A DNA stretch of 64,000 bases, taken from the NCBI GenBank assembly GCA_029449245.1, contig JANATF010000010.1, positions 744,001 to 808,000 of the forward strand. The letters run 5' to 3'. The notes beneath the pieces were generated by a model. That model made no database searches. It had not been told where the DNA came from and worked only from the letters and a program-made list of their open reading frames with translations. This DNA is from Mortierella alpina. Lineage: Eukaryota > Mortierellomycota > Mortierellomycetes > Mortierellales > Mortierellaceae. Position 1 is the stretch's first letter. Each line of letters starts with the position of its first letter. A program made the translations under genes and the position numbers. Positions 46,535 through 59,329 of the stretch are shown piece after piece.

Positions 46535-47858
46535 TTAGTGGGCACGGCGGGACTCGGCGATGACGTTGGTCATCTCCTCGACCTTCTTCTTGGCGCGGAG
46601 GAAGGTTCCGAGCTGTAGACAGTGCAGTGGAGAATGGGAGGAAGGAAGGTTAGAAAAGACGTTAAGCTGAAGGCATAGTATTGCGACTCTCTGTTCTTTT
46701 GTGTTCGATCCCATGTGGAAGAGACAACAAGAGCGGGGTGCTTTCCAGTGTACGATGTATGTCATCCTGTCCCGTGTGTCAACAGGTACATCCAGTATTG
46801 CGAGAAGGGTCGGGCGGATTGCTTCCTTTCGATCAGTAACGGGTCTTCATACTGATAGAAGTCTTCTTGGTACATCACACCAGGATGACCCGGCCTGATC
46901 CAGTGCTCAATGAAGAAGTCCTGTGGTCCTGTGCTTCCTTTCGCGGCTCCTGAGAGAGAGTAGCTTTTCCACTGTGGGTCATTTCTTTTTCAATACGTAC
47001 TCTCTTCTTGGCGAGCTTACGGGCACGCTTATCCTTGGAGTTCTTGATCAACTCCATGATGCGGCGCTCGTAGGGGGCAAAGCCAGCGACCTCACGGATG
47101 AGGGAGCGGACAAAGACGACGCGCTTACCAGCCTAAAAGGATACGTTCAAAAAAGAAAACAAAGAGATGCAGTGTCTGGTCAGACTCTGTTTCCTTTTGT
47201 CATACGAGTGTTGTCGTTCTGTTGTCCGTGTGTTTTAGTTGTCGTTCATATTGCCAGCCTCACGAGATGTGAATTGAGCTCGCTGTTTGCAACCGATGGA
47301 TTCACAGGCTTTTTGTTTGAAGACTGCCTCCTGTCCACTTTAGTTGCTGCGATCCAGAACAAAACGGTGTTATTCCTGAAGAGTCTGTCGAGTCCCACCT
47401 TGTCGAACTGTCTGGTTGTCGACTGAGAAAAAGTACTGACAGTACAGGCTGGGTGATGTGTCGTATGTGGTTTGATGAATCATAGCTTCCCCATGAAACA
47501 TGAAGTGGGTGGCAGATTTCCATGAAGGCTGTCAATGCATCATCCAGATGAAGAGGTGTCCGCGAGAGATTCAGCAATTGCAGAGGAGGTTTGTTGTATC
47601 GTTCCATTGCGTGATCCCCGATTGTGATGTTGAATGGGTCGGAATGGGCCATCGCATCAAAGTAAGGCCTGGGCATATCCATTAATCCTGGCTTGGGCAA
47701 ATCCTGAATTCGTATCCATCGATTGCGGTATCGATCGAATGTCGGCAAGCACTTACAACACCCTTCTTGTAAGACATGGGGGTCTTCAAGGTGCGGACGG
47801 TGGAGATGTGTCCATGGTTCTGACCGCTGCGGATACCAGATCTCTGAGTAACAGCCAT
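46535..47858 (-). CDS. RPL36: 60S ribosomal protein eL36, 3 exons
   Basis: Model: complement(join(46535..46612,47001..47132,47757..47858)), 103 aa, the usual length. Blocks match eL36: SYKKGVV, then [53 protein letters not shown], and the terminal SRRAH. Structural protein of the large ribosomal subunit in the cytosol. Introns are long for this window (624 and 388 nt); ribosomal protein introns are common hosts for snoRNAs, but I found no clear C/D box pair. Codon use is strongly biased. Confidence 0.97.
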
Positions 47859-49047
47859 TGTAGTTGATTGTGCTTCAAGTTCAATGGTTATGAGAAAGGA
47901 GGATCCAACAGCCGCTTGGGAGCCGTCCAACAAAAGAATCCGCCAAACGAAACCCTTAAGTTTAGCTGCAAGTCTGCACACACCGTGGGTCGTTGGCTAT
48001 AAAATTTTTCATCGTCCAGGGTCGTGTTTTGCTCTTTCTCTTGCGTTGCTTCCTTAGATCTCTCTTCCGGACTGGACCTCTGTCACTTTACTCCATCCTT
48101 CTTTATCTTCCCCCTTTGTTTGCAGGTGGTTCGCCATCTGTCTCCGGAGGGAAGGAAGGGAAAAAGGGAAGGTTGGTGACAGGGCACTTTCCCTCGACAA
48201 TTACGCCGAGTTTAATGGTTGAGGCATGAGTCATTGGCACGCTATAGTAATCTCCCTTCATTCCTTGCCTCACCCTCACGTCTCTTCGCGCCCTTCACCC
48301 TTGTTTGATCGTTTGGCAATCTTCAGGACCGGCCCTCACGGGCTGGACTTGGGTTGCTTTATTGTTGAACTTGGCGAGGCATGAAGGACTGTGAGGGGTC
48401 CCTCTTCGATCCCGATTTTACTTGTTCCAGCTGACCTAGTCGATCTGTTGCAGACCTCTTTTCTCAATCTCCTTTCTTTGATCTTGTTTTTTCACTTCTT
48501 TGATTGCCGACCTTATTTCTTGCCTATCCCAAAGTGATGACATGGTGTACAGATTTCACAGATCTAAAGTTTTTTTAGATCGCCGAGATCTGTAGACGTA
48601 GTTGTTGCGGGTAAGAAGCCTCCTCACGGAGGGGGTTAGCAGGACCGTTGAGAAGAAACTTGATCGGGTTGGAGAGCGAGGATTGTTTTGGACTGTGTTC
48701 GGTAATGAAGGCAGTTGCTGGAGAAGGAGGTGGATCTGGAATTCCTAACAGGAGGGATGTGGCCAAAGATGAGGACACTACTACTACTATTACTACTACC
48801 CTTTATCATCATCATATCAAAACAAAATAACGTGTATTCTCTTCTCTCATTCTTGAGAGCAAAAAGTTGCAGCATGACGAGGGAAGCGGTCATACATGGA
48901 ATATGAGGAATAAAAAACTTTTATGTAGGCTACAGTTGTTTATGAATGTCTGTTTTGGTGTGAAGGTGTGCTGTACAGTAGCAAGCTTTATGGGGACGGT
49001 GCGCGAACAGAAGTGTCAGCGAGTTTGAAAACCCTCCACGAAGCAAA
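47859..49047. other. Intergenic, no gene recognised
   Basis: Pyrimidine-rich 48040-48130 and 48460-48520. A short inverted repeat-like GGCCCTCACGGGC is near 48332. An ACTACTACTATTACTACTACC run lies at 48778-48798. The eL36 promoter should be at the left end. Open frames are short and featureless. Confidence 0.4.
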
Positions 49048-49284
49048 TCATTTGGAGGTGTCGTCGCCCTTGTGGGAGGCGTCGATCTGAGTAGAGTGGC
49101 CGGTGATGAACTCTTTGATCTTTCTGGATACCTCAGCGACAGCTCCGCCTGCTGCAGCCAGCGGAAGGGCAATGACTTTGGCAGCAGTTTGTCTTGCGCC
49201 GTCCTTGTTAGGCTGTGGATCTGTGAAGGGCTCTGCTGTAGGATGGTGATCTGAGGACGTGCGCGAGCTGCTGTGGTCCGCCAT
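49048..49284 (-). CDS. Small hypothetical protein, 78 aa
   Basis: Single exon with ATG at 49284. The first 35 residues are hydrophilic (Ser, His, Asp, Pro). An Ala-rich helical stretch follows at 35-50 (AAKVIALPLAAAGGAVAEV), then a basic amphipathic segment SRKIKEFITG and a charged end. The weak hydrophobic stretch could be a short membrane-associating helix. No family recognised. It is supported only by an intact frame after a leader-like region, so it may be spurious. Confidence 0.5.
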   Translation of the reverse strand: MADHSSSRTSSDHHPTAEPFTDPQPNKDGARQTAAKVIALPLAAAGGAVAEVSRKIKEFITGHSTQIDASHKGDDTSK

Positions 49285-49774
49285 GATTTGAAGTGTGAAG
49301 TTGCGATATGAAAGGGACAAAAAGAGTGGACGAGTGAAAGTCAGTGAGAGGGGATTTGCTGCTGACGAAGGAGCAGTGTGCTTGGTAGAGAAGGTCTTGA
49401 GCTTTTAGCAAGGGGAATGGCAGCTTGGCAACGAAAGGAATGAATGCCAGTGCAGGTCAATGCGGGGCACTTTTCTTACCCAAACAGCTGCAGCACGGGC
49501 TGAGACTCAGAGACTGATGCCAAGCCCAAAATGGACGACCCGCCCGGCACCCAAGCAGGCACGTTGTTGTGCACGTGATACGATTGGACTTCTTTTGTTG
49601 CCAGCGGCCTTTCAATTTGCAAGCGGTGATTTGTTCAGACGCTCTCCGCTCCCGTCTGTTCCGGCGGGCCAATTTTTTCTGTTTATCTTTTTTGTGTGCT
49701 CGCCCCCCTTTCGCTTCGCTCCTTCCTTCTCTCTTTTCATCACACTCCCCACTCTTCCTCAACAGACCATCATC
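49285..49774. promoter_or_regulatory. Divergent intergenic region, leader of phosphate carrier
   Basis: The right half (49680-49774) is strongly CT-rich and leads into the ATCATCATG start of the carrier. No additional gene is seen. Confidence 0.45.
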
Positions 49775-51168
49775 ATGTCCACCATCCAACAGCAGGCCAC
49801 CCTCGCCCCCACCGGCGCTTCCTTGTACGCTCGCTTCGCCCTGGCTGGCGCCATCTGCTGCGGTGTCACCCACGGTGCTCTCACCCCCGTCGGTAAGGCC
49901 CTGATCTGATCCTCATCCGATCCTGCTCAACGTACCTGAGCTGATTCACAACCGTGCTGACCCTTTTTGCTTGTCGTCTACTTTGTCCTCTCTCTATTTA
50001 TCTAGATGTCGTCAAGACCCGCATCCAGCTCGAGCCCACTGTTTACAACAAGGTACCGTGGACCGATATCGCTCGTCTTGTCCCCCGCACGTCATTTTTC
50101 TTTTTCAGTTCAAAACGTTTACACCAAGGGCGTATTCGAGCATTCTCTGGACAGTGACTCGGCAGTGTTCCGGCATCCGGCTGATGATACTGCTGTCAAT
50201 CGGACGCTTTCTTGAGTTGCCCTCTGTGGGCTCGTTTTCTTTTCATCATGATTGTGCCCTGTCGTTTCCTCGGGTTCCTTTCCCAGCTGGATATACCTTT
50301 TGTCCGCTGGGCGCCAACTCGGCCTGTTTCATGAATTTCCCTCATTTGGAAGCGCTATCTCGTATGCTGACCGTCGCTCTCTTTATCTATTGGAACACAT
50401 CAGGGTATGGCTGCCTCTTTCCGCCAGGTCGTCAAGGCTGAGGGTGCTGGCGCTCTCTTGACCGGATTCGGCCCCACCTTTGCCGGTTACTTCTTGCAGG
50501 GTGCCTTCAAGTTCGGTGGTTATGAGTTCTGGAAGAAGACCATCATTGAGTCCGTCGGACAGGAGAACGCTGTCAACAACCGCACCGCCATCTACCTGGT
50601 TTCCTCCGGTATCGCCGAGTTCTTCGCCGATGTTGCCCTCTGCCCCCTCGAGGCCACCCGTATCCGTCTCGTCTCCCAGCCCACCTTCGCCACCGGTCTC
50701 GTCTCTGGCTTCTCCCGCATCTTGAAGGAGGAGGGCGCCCTCCGCGGTTTCTACTCCGGATTCGGCCCCATCTTGCTCAAGCAGATCCCCTACACCATGG
50801 CCAAGTTCGTCGTCTTCGAGCGTACCTCCGAGGCCATCCTCGCCCAGGCCGGCCCCAAGGAGAGCCTCTCCGCCGGTACCTTGACCAGCATCAACTTGGG
50901 ATCCGGTCTCATTGCCGGTATGGCCGCTGCCGTTGTCTCCCAGCCCGCTGATACCCTCCTCTCCAAGATCAACAAGGCCTCCGGAACTGGCTCCGTCATG
51001 TCCCGCCTCGTCGGCTTGGCTGGTGAGCTCGGTGTCCGTGGTCTCTTCTTGGGCTTGGGCCCCCGTATCGTCATGGTCGGTACCCTCACCGCCTTCCAGT
51101 TCGCCATCTACAACGACATCAAGAAGGCTCTCGGTGCCACTGGCGGTGTTGAGATTCGCAAGGCTTAA
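49775..51168 (+). CDS. MIR1: Mitochondrial phosphate carrier, 3 exons
   Basis: Model: join(49775..49892,50006..50052,50404..51168), 309 aa. Imports phosphate with protons across the inner mitochondrial membrane for ATP synthesis. Three tandem carrier repeats carry the signatures [10 protein letters not shown] (first one rebuilt by splicing), [10 protein letters not shown] and [10 protein letters not shown]. The substitution pattern of the third repeat and [24 protein letters not shown] are specific to the phosphate carrier branch. No cleavable presequence is needed; the N-tail is short. Intron 2 is 351 nt. Codon use is extremely C-ending, pointing to high expression. Confidence 0.96.
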
Positions 51169-51251
51169 ATAGCCTCATACCGGATTCTCGCTACCTCTCC
51201 CTCTCCTCCATTCATCCGTCATTATCATCGTTTCACGAACCCACTTTATAA

Positions 51252-51261
51252 AATAAATAAA
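51252..51261 (+). terminator. AATAAA polyadenylation signals of the phosphate carrier
   Basis: Two overlapping AATAAA hexamers about 85 nt after the stop codon. Confidence 0.6.
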
Positions 51262-51446
51262 ACGATTGTGCATTGTTCTCATAGAAGTCAGTAAACGACC
51301 CGTCTGTTGGTTGCGTATTCAAGAGCTTGTGTGGATGGAGGGTTGTTGCACTGCTGCATCGTAACAGCGGTCACAAAGGTCCTTTTGTTCCACGCTCGCG
51401 CGGTCGACGGTCCTTCAGCCCTCTCTGTTCCTTTCGCCATCCAACA

Positions 51447-54400
51447 ATGTCCAATGGGTCCGAGAAAGCGCCATTCTCAGCCCAGGTGCTCGATGACCTC
51501 GACCTGAAGGGCACAAGGGTAACGTCCATGCTAAACATTTAGAGCTGCCTCCAGATCGTCCCTGGGGTCATGCTGCATGCGTTTGTTGTCTTCATGATTG
51601 ACCCACTAGAACCAAACTGCTTTCACCCTCACCATAGGCTGAAATGGATACTACCAGCAGATGCCCAGCAGGACCGACCGCCCCCAAACCACCGCCTTCG
51701 TTCGACAGCTTCCCAGCTTTCAGCATACCGAGCTTCTCGTCATTCCCGCAGGGTGACGTGATTGCAAAACCCTCGCGACAAGCGCACCTGAATGCTGCAT
51801 CGCAACCGACCACCCCTTCAAGCACAAGCACCAACAGGAGCGAGGAGCAAAAGTCATCCAAGAAGGAGAAAAAGGAAAAACGAGATCGTCGCCATGAGGA
51901 AGTTCGTTCAGCAACAGGACGGGATAGTCAAAAAAAGTCACTTTCAAGTAGTGACGATCGACACGGCGATGGCCGCGAGAGACGGAAAAGTTCCAAGAGG
52001 AGTCGAAGCAGAAGCGCAGAGAGGACCAGCAGGAGCGAAAAGGACAGTAAAAGCCGGGACCGGGACCGCGAAAAGGGCCGCGATAGGGAACGAGACAGGG
52101 AACGCGATAGAGAGCGCGAGCGCGATCGTGATCAGGACAGGCTAAAATCGAGTCGTCGTCGTGATCCTTCCAGGGACAGACAGTTAGATCGGCGACATTA
52201 CGAGCGAGACGAGAGAAAAGCTGATAGCGCGTCAGTTCAGGATCGTCATCGCGCGAGTGACCGATCTGGTCATCGCCGGTCCAAGCACGCTCGAGACAAT
52301 AGCAAAAGCCCAGACAGGAAGAGGAGTCGCGGAGAGGTGGCAAAGCAAGACGACAGCTGGGTCAGTCGTCGCGATCGAGATCGACATTTGGAAATGGAGG
52401 GAAAACCTCCAGCCTCTGCATCTTTAACCGTGACGACGAAGAACAAGACTGGCCAGTGGGTTATTGATGTGGAGGGCGACAAGGAATTTTTCCGCTACGG
52501 AGGCATCAATCCACTCACAGTACCTAGATACTCACGCACCGGAGGTAAACGTCCTGTATAGCTTCTGCCAGGAGAAGTAACCCACTGTGGTGGTTTATAT
52601 TTAGTGCTAATTGAGCGTCTCTGCTTATCCACCTTGAATAGCGGGCAGAGTACTAGGGCTGCCAAGTCATATGCGGATTGATTATGAAAAGACGCGCGCG
52701 AATGGGAGCCGGGAGATTTACATGACAGAAGGCGGTCGAAAGTCGAAGCCGGCCCGATACAGCGATCCGAACGCAACTTGGCGCGACGGGTCACGCGATA
52801 TTAAACGTATAACCAAGGCCAAGGCTGAAGAGCTGGCGAGATCATTGCAACACAAACACGAGAATCCGGCCTATATTTCCCTGGATGTACGGGCCGGTGC
52901 CATAGGAAGGTCATCCCAGAGCGGTGCACAGGATCAGGGCGATAGTGAGGACGACTATGATGCTGAGAGCAAGAAAAAAGCCGACTACCGCGATATCCAT
53001 GGAATGTCTGTGCAAAAGGATGAGGACAAAGATTTGCTCCAGACGACTGACGAGCAAGAAAGTGAACATGCCGAGAGTATTTTGAATGCATTAATGCGGC
53101 GCCGAACCATGCTCGATGGTGAAATTCGAAAGGTAAATGAGAGGGTGAAAATGAAGGCGATGGTGATTTGATCCGCTGTCTGCAGCATAGAGGTTTTAAA
53201 AGAATTCTCAACTCATATCATTTGTTCTTCCTACAGGACCCCAAGCAACCTGAAAAATGGCTCGAATTTATTGCACTGGAGGATGAAATCGACATTGTTT
53301 CAAGCAGGAGATCGGCAGCATCGGTCGCGGCACATTCGACTGGTCATTATGAGATTCGACTGAGTATCTTTGACCGCGCGCTCCAGTTCAACCCTCTCGA
53401 CGAGCGGCTTCTGCTTGCCTACATGGATACCTGTCGACAGTGCTGGGAGCCTGCAAAGGTTCTTACAAAGTGGGACGAGCTACTGCAATCGACAACGATG
53501 CTCACCTCGTGGCCAGGCCTGTGGATTGAATATCTGAACTATCGCCAGAGACATTTCTTGAGCTTTACGGCAAAGGGGTTTATCACCGTACTGCAGGATG
53601 CCTTAACCCGTCTGGCACAACTAGCAAGATTGACATGGATGGCCATGCAGAGATCGTCTGAGAACACAGAGCTGCAGGTCCAGCTCGTAAAGATCGAATG
53701 CGTCATGGTCCATGTTATCGTTCGCAGCTGGATGTTCTTAAAGCAAGCCGGTATGTCCTTTGACCCTAGTAGTAAGAATCATGCCCGCAACACAGCAAGT
53801 CCTATTCACTCACATTTCACAACGCTCCGCTCTAGGCTACGGTGAGAGAGCACAAGGTGTGCTTCAAGGCCAAGTCGAATTCTTGTTCAACATGCCCAGA
53901 AGTCTACTGTCAGAAGCATGGGAGATACAGGTTGGGAGTCTAGGAGAGTTCTGGGACTCGGAGTTGCCTCGCTTTGGAGAAAAGGACGCGAAAGGCTGGT
54001 CGCACTACGTGACAGAAGAAGACGAGGTTGCGATGGAGAGCCAGCTCGAGAACATCCAACTTCCACCACAGGAAGCACCGACAGACGAGCTGCTGAAGGC
54101 TTTTGCGGACAACGACGTGGATCGTTACCAGTACAGCCGATGGGCCAAGCTCGAGAAGGAGCTCAACAGAGCTTGCTGGTTTCCCATCCGCACCACAGGT
54201 AGGAAATAATGTGTTCATTGCGCGTTGTCGTTCACCATTCACTCAGCATCTAACCACACTCGTTTTTCTTTCTGCTTGCAGATGATCTTCCGGATCAATT
54301 GGAGGATGATCCTTACGGAATTATTCTTTTTGAGGACATTCAGCCGTTTATCGTATCTCTCTATTCAGCAGAGGCGCGACAACAGTTTGTTGACAGCATG

Positions 54401-56817
54401 TTGACGTTTTTGGGACTTCCAGTCAATTCAGTTGCAGGATCAAACGGCATACACGCCTCAGCAAAGTCCACTGCCTCCAACGCTACAACTATACCCCCTG
54501 TTTATAATCCTTACTTTCACGATGGGCTACTATTGAATCTGGGAATGGACTTTGAGCTGAATCTCGATGACAACCCCGGACTGAGGCGTTTCTTCCCCAA
54601 GGCAGAGACGGGACAGGACCAGATCCAGCGTGTGCTCAAGGAGATGGAGCGCGAGAGGGATCTTCTTGAGCCCGAGGGAAGGGATTGGAGCTGCGTCTGG
54701 AACTTTCCTCTTAGGCTGTTCCCTCACAGCCCAGACACGATCTTTGGTCGCACAGCCACTGAGCTTTTCAAATCGCAAGAGGCGAGTTACCCCTGGGCAA
54801 GTGTTACCAGCCACGATGAACTTGAGCATTCAAACAGAAAGCTACTCAGGTAGGATTTAATGCATCGAGGCCGTGCACGTTGGACGGTGCATCAGTGTTG
54901 TTTGACTTTAATTAATGCTTGCATCCCTATATTCATGTCGCACTCATAGAAACACTCTCCAGCAACTCATGGAGGTCGTGCCACTTTCCAAGACCCACCG
55001 CAGGGGACTTTCCGTATATCACTTGATGTACGAGGCACTGGACACCGTTTCCGCGTCAAAGAGTCAGAAACTGGCGAAAAAATATCTTAAAGCTGAGAGG
55101 ATGGATCTAGAGCTCTGGAATAGCTACGCACAAGCGGAAAAGGCACTGGGACGCATCGCGGAGGTATGCGCTTTCTTTTTCTTTCGCTCCATTTATATGT
55201 CGGTTCACAATTACCGCGGCAATTAACAGCTGGACGCGCTGTCTTGCGTTTCAAATTGCTACTTTAGGCACGAAAGGTCTACTTGGCTGCGCTTTCCATG
55301 TACCCGACGTTCCCGGATGATAGACAGAGTCGAGCACCGCTAATTCATCGCTACTATGCCGAGCTGGAGTGGGAGCAAGGCCGTAAAGGAGTCGCGCTTA
55401 CGGTCTTGACGGCTCTTGCAGAGGGATCATCTGGTATGTCATTTGAGGCGTCATTGCTGCCCCCTCCAAGATGTGTTTTCTAGTATGCGAGATAGAGTAA
55501 ATTACTCACCGTTGCTTCCTGTCATCGTTGTTGAAAGTGCTAGCTGATATCACAGGTGATGAACAGGGAGATTTGGACATCCCTAGCGCAACAAGGCTCA
55601 TCAAGGCTCGGAAATTCCTTTCCCAGAAGGTGGCGCAACTCAACCTGGGTCGACCTTTGATTCAGCAGGCGAACGCCGGCTCAGTGGGAAGTCAGTGGTT
55701 TGAACCAGCACTGGACTGGATAGTATGCTACGCTTGGTTTGAATACCTATCAGCATCCGTTGAGGCAGGAGTCGTCCCAGCGGCCAAGGTGTTTGAGGAT
55801 GCGATTCAGGAGATGGATTTCAGGAATCCGGACACGGAGATAGAGGTCACCGTGGAGGACTCGGCGGGTTCTTTGAAACAAAACGCCGCCTTGAGCTCGC
55901 TCCTTGCCTCGCTGTCTTTGGATTTTAAGCAGGAGAATTTCAAGAGGAAAAAGAGGATATGTACTGGGCCTGAGGCCGAAATGCTCTGGATTCAATTGGC
56001 AAGGATGGTTTATTTGCATTCACTACAGGCAACGCTCTCCAGCCGAGCAGGCCGGCAGACTGCGGACTGCCGAGTGACAGGTGGGAAGGGAGGTGGATTT
56101 CAACCACGAGATCTCAGACGGGTCGTTCGGTCTGGACTGAATAGATTCCCCAACTGCTCTATTCTGCAGTCGTTATTTTTCTGGACCGAGGCTCAGCAAC
56201 GACTGCATGGACGAGTCAGGACCTGGGTCTATGAACAAGTGCGACGCGGCTATGGAAAGCAAGGGGGAGGCATTGTCGCAAGCAAAGAGCCGCTTTGGTT
56301 GTTTGGGTTGTTTTATGAGCTCTGGAGTCAGGAGCCATACAGCACGGATGGCGTGCGATCGCTTCTCGAGAACGCATTGGAGTCTTCAAGCTCGACTTCA
56401 TTCAACTCCAGCCCCATACTATGGTTGATTTACATTGAACTGGAGGTTCGGGATGGCGCTCGGCGACGGGGGTTGCAGTCCTCTCGAGCTGGTCGCGGTA
56501 AGGACAAGAACAGCTTGAAGGCCATCTTGGGTGCTAGCGCAGAAGCAGGATTGGAGTCGAATGCGAAGGTCAAGCAGCTGATTATGAGGTCTATCAACGA
56601 CTGCCCCTGGTGCAAGGATCTGTACATGCTTGCCTTTGAGTCCCGGATGCGGTGCCTGTTTACGATTGAGGAGCTGGATCAACTGTACCAGACCATGCTT
56701 GAAAAGGGTATCCGAGTGCGGAACGATATCCCCGAGCACACAGCCAGAGATTCACCGGCGCAGGAACAAAAGAACACGAGTGACCATGAAGGAAGTGAGG
56801 AAGGCAGGTCTGCCTGA
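51447..56817 (+). CDS. NRDE2: NRDE2-family nuclear RNA-silencing/exosome-adaptor protein, 9 exons
   Basis: Model: join(51447..51518,51638..52544,52642..53132,53237..53750,53836..54198,54282..54849,54950..55163,55268..55433,55538..56817), 1524 aa, all in phase. Residues 25-75 are Pro/Ser-rich. An Arg/Lys/Asp/Ser-rich RS-like block spans 80-235. After this come the NRDE2 segment (VIDVEGDKEFFRYGGINPLTVPRY, RYSDPNATWRDGSRDI), the entry motif of the HAT-repeat solenoid (DPKQPEKWLEFIALEDEI, LDERLLLAYMDTCRQCWEP, WPGLWIEYLNYRQ), GQVEFLF and DPYGIILFEDIQPF. The C-terminal repeats end with SINDCPWCKDLYMLAF, closely like the animal NCPWAKVLYLDA. NRDE-2 silences nascent transcripts in worms; in mammals and fission yeast (Nrl1) it binds the Mtr4 helicase. 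Exon 1 is supported only by its good start context and phase; otherwise translation could begin at 51644. Confidence 0.93.
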
Positions 56818-58053
56818 ACGTGTTCGTACATGGAAACTATTACTCCGGAATTAAAGGCCGCTCCAATCTTCTACTTCGAATGGACCGGATTCACAGGCGC
56901 AATTTGATCGTCGCAGGTTGGGGTTGCGGGTAAACACCTGCAGTGAAATAGTCTGCTGCGGGTTGGGCATTATCGATCCGACACACACGCGCGATAGCAG
57001 GAACCATCAAGCTCATCTTTGTCTCGTAAAGTTGCCGGAATGGCCCACAATCGCTTCCCCCCACGAAGTTTTATCGCCCTACCATCGTTGCCGATGTTGG
57101 CTTCTGCGAAAACGAGAAAAAGAAGATGCACAGCTTCATCAATGCGTTTTTGTGGGTGAAATAGTGTTCATTACTGTAATCATTTGACGATTCGGTATCG
57201 ATGCTGGCATTCTTCATATGAACGAACACGTTTTCCGATATTGGATACGAGAAGGGTAGTTGAAACTCTAGCCGAGAAATCGACGATGGTTGATTTGTAC
57301 GATTAGGAAACCGAGCGAGTCAGCGTGTACTTATGATGTTGGTCCCAACCGCCAGCATCAAATGAGAGGAGGGGGCGCGGTCGATCAACATGGGTACTGG
57401 TATTCGACACAGTGGCCTTTTTGTTTTGGCATACGTGTACCAAATACATCCTTTACGTCTGATATGATCCTTCTTCGGCGCTTCTTTATCCGCAAGGCAT
57501 GCGCTGTTCACGGCCTTGAGTTCAATGAAAATGCGAGAAGGCAAGAAAGGAACGGTCTAGTGTATGCGGGTGATATAGAGTGTTTTCCAAATTAAGATGG
57601 CGCAAGGGGTGGGCATGACCTCCCCGTCTATCGATCATGGTGCTCACGTCGTGCCATCGCTAATGAAAGGTCTCCTTGGTTTAAGTAACACGTCTAGACA
57701 GAACGCCTGTCTTTGAGATAAGGTACAACGTATAGCCAGGGGGTTGGGGATCGCGCCAATGGGGAAATGGGCTCTGAGCCGAGGGCTCTCGCGGGGTTGC
57801 TTGTGCTCTAGACGCTAACGCGAGCCGACGACCCCTCCACATCGCAACATAAACTTAACCTGTCTGGCGTTACACATTCTCTCTCGCCGAGTGTCCATCT
57901 CCAGGGCCTCATTATGGACTAGACCATGTTTCCATCGGTATAAAATTAGTACGCTTGGGTCACCGTCGCCTTTCTTTTCTAAACAAATCTACAGTGCCTT
58001 GCTTACATACGACAATCCCTACTCGCATTCTCATTCCTCTACTCTCTACCAAC
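56818..58053. other. Intergenic, no gene recognised
   Basis: 1.2 kb. Two overlapping open frames of 101 codons (+, 57290-57595) and 74 codons (-, 57320-57544) have even composition but no known motif, start context or splice extension. The lipase promoter lies at the right end. Confidence 0.4.
57939..57945 (+). promoter_or_regulatory. TATA-box candidate of the lipase gene
   Basis: TATAAAA about 110 nt upstream of the ATG, followed by a CT-rich leader. Position fits a fungal TATA promoter with a leader of some 70-80 nt. Confidence 0.45.
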
Positions 58054-59166
58054 ATGCTGGTAAAAAACGTGCTATCTGCCGTCGGAATGGTTGCAGCTAC
58101 ACTGGCCACAACCGCCTCCGCTGGCGGTTTTAACGATTTTAATTGCAAGCCCTCTGCGGCCCATCCCAACCCTCTCATCATGCTGCATGGATTGATGGGC
58201 ATTTCTCTCGAGTTTTCGTATCTTGCCCCTCGCTTCGCCCTCAAGGGCTACTGTGTCTTTGCTAAAGATTACGGCCATGTGAAGGAAATCCCCATCCTTG
58301 GTGGCCTCGCTGACATGATGGTCTCTGGCCAGGAGGTCTCAGACCTTGTGGACAAGGTGCTGAACTCGACGGGTGCTTCCAAAGTCGACTTTTTGGGCCA
58401 CTCGGAAGGATCGGCTCTGATGCGCGTGTATGTGAAGTACTTCAATGGTGTTTCAAAGACAGGTAAGATACGGCTTTCGTTTCAATTGTGCTTTGGTGCA
58501 CATGCTATTTGCTACGGCACTGGTTTAATACTGAAAGCCTCCTCTTATTTCTGCATCAAGGCGCGCTCACGGCGATCGGCTCCAACCAGTATGGAACAGA
58601 GTTTGCCAATATTATCACGTTTTTGAGGAAAGCGAACCTTTGGACCGGAGTGGAAAGTGCGCTCATGAACATCTGCAAGCCCTGTGTCCAACTGGCGACG
58701 GATAGCGCGTTCCTTCAGAAACTGAATGAAGGCAGTGACACCTATCCCGCCATCAAATATCTCATGCTTGCCAGCAAGTATGTGTTTTTTTGACAATAAT
58801 TGGAATATGTTTTTCGGTAACGAGTCAGTACTGACGAGCGTAATGGATATTGTCCATCCACAGATACGATGAGCTCATCACGCCTTACACGCAAGGATTC
58901 CTGCGCACGCTGGGCCCTAATATCAACAACGTGGTGTTGCAGAACCTATGCAAGCTAGATTACTCGATGCACATCACGCAGGCCTATGATCGTAAGTCGC
59001 AGTGGCATTCTCTTCATAGGCACGCGAGGGTAGCGTACAGTGCCTTACTGACTGACCCCTCTCATCCTTTTTATGAAAATCGCCAGCTATTGCCTTCCAT
59101 GCCATCGACAAGTTCTTGAGCGGAGGCAATTACGCAGACGTTGACTGCTCGTATCTGTTCAAATAG
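58054..59166 (+). CDS. Secreted alpha/beta-hydrolase lipase, 4 exons
   Basis: Model: join(58054..58462,58561..58777,58864..58991,59087..59166), 277 aa, in phase. Residues 1-23 form a signal peptide (Lys near the start, hydrophobic core, TASAG cut site). The mature enzyme has LIMLHGLMG (oxyanion side), the nucleophile elbow GHSEG with Ser117, SKYDELITPYTQ with the likely acid Asp211, and SMHITQAYDPIAF with the likely His245. This order and spacing match the Lipase_2 (LipA/EstA-like) group of extracellular triacylglycerol lipases. The GHSEG variant has Glu where many members have Met or Leu. Several Cys suggest disulfides. Probably secreted for lipid scavenging; the exact substrate is inferred. 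Confidence 0.9.
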
Positions 59167-59215
59167 TTACGCATCATGCATGGCTACCAATGGGCAGGAC
59201 CCATGTATACTTAAT

Positions 59216-59221
59216 AATAAA
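59216..59221 (+). terminator. AATAAA polyadenylation signal of the lipase
   Basis: AATAAA hexamer about 50 nt after the lipase stop, inside the 163-bp gap to the convergent RING gene. Confidence 0.55.
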
Positions 59222-59329
59222 TAGAACATCGTTTGGTAGCACCCAAACTGATGGGGTGAGGTGTTGAACTTATAGTATGCGAAGAAACCGCTTTCTATGT
59301 CTCTTATTTTCTACTCTGGCACTACACGG

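Noticed and set aside
57290-57595. 101-codon plus and 74-codon minus overlapping frames
   Set aside because: Even composition but no recognisable family, splice continuation or leader; not strong enough to call.
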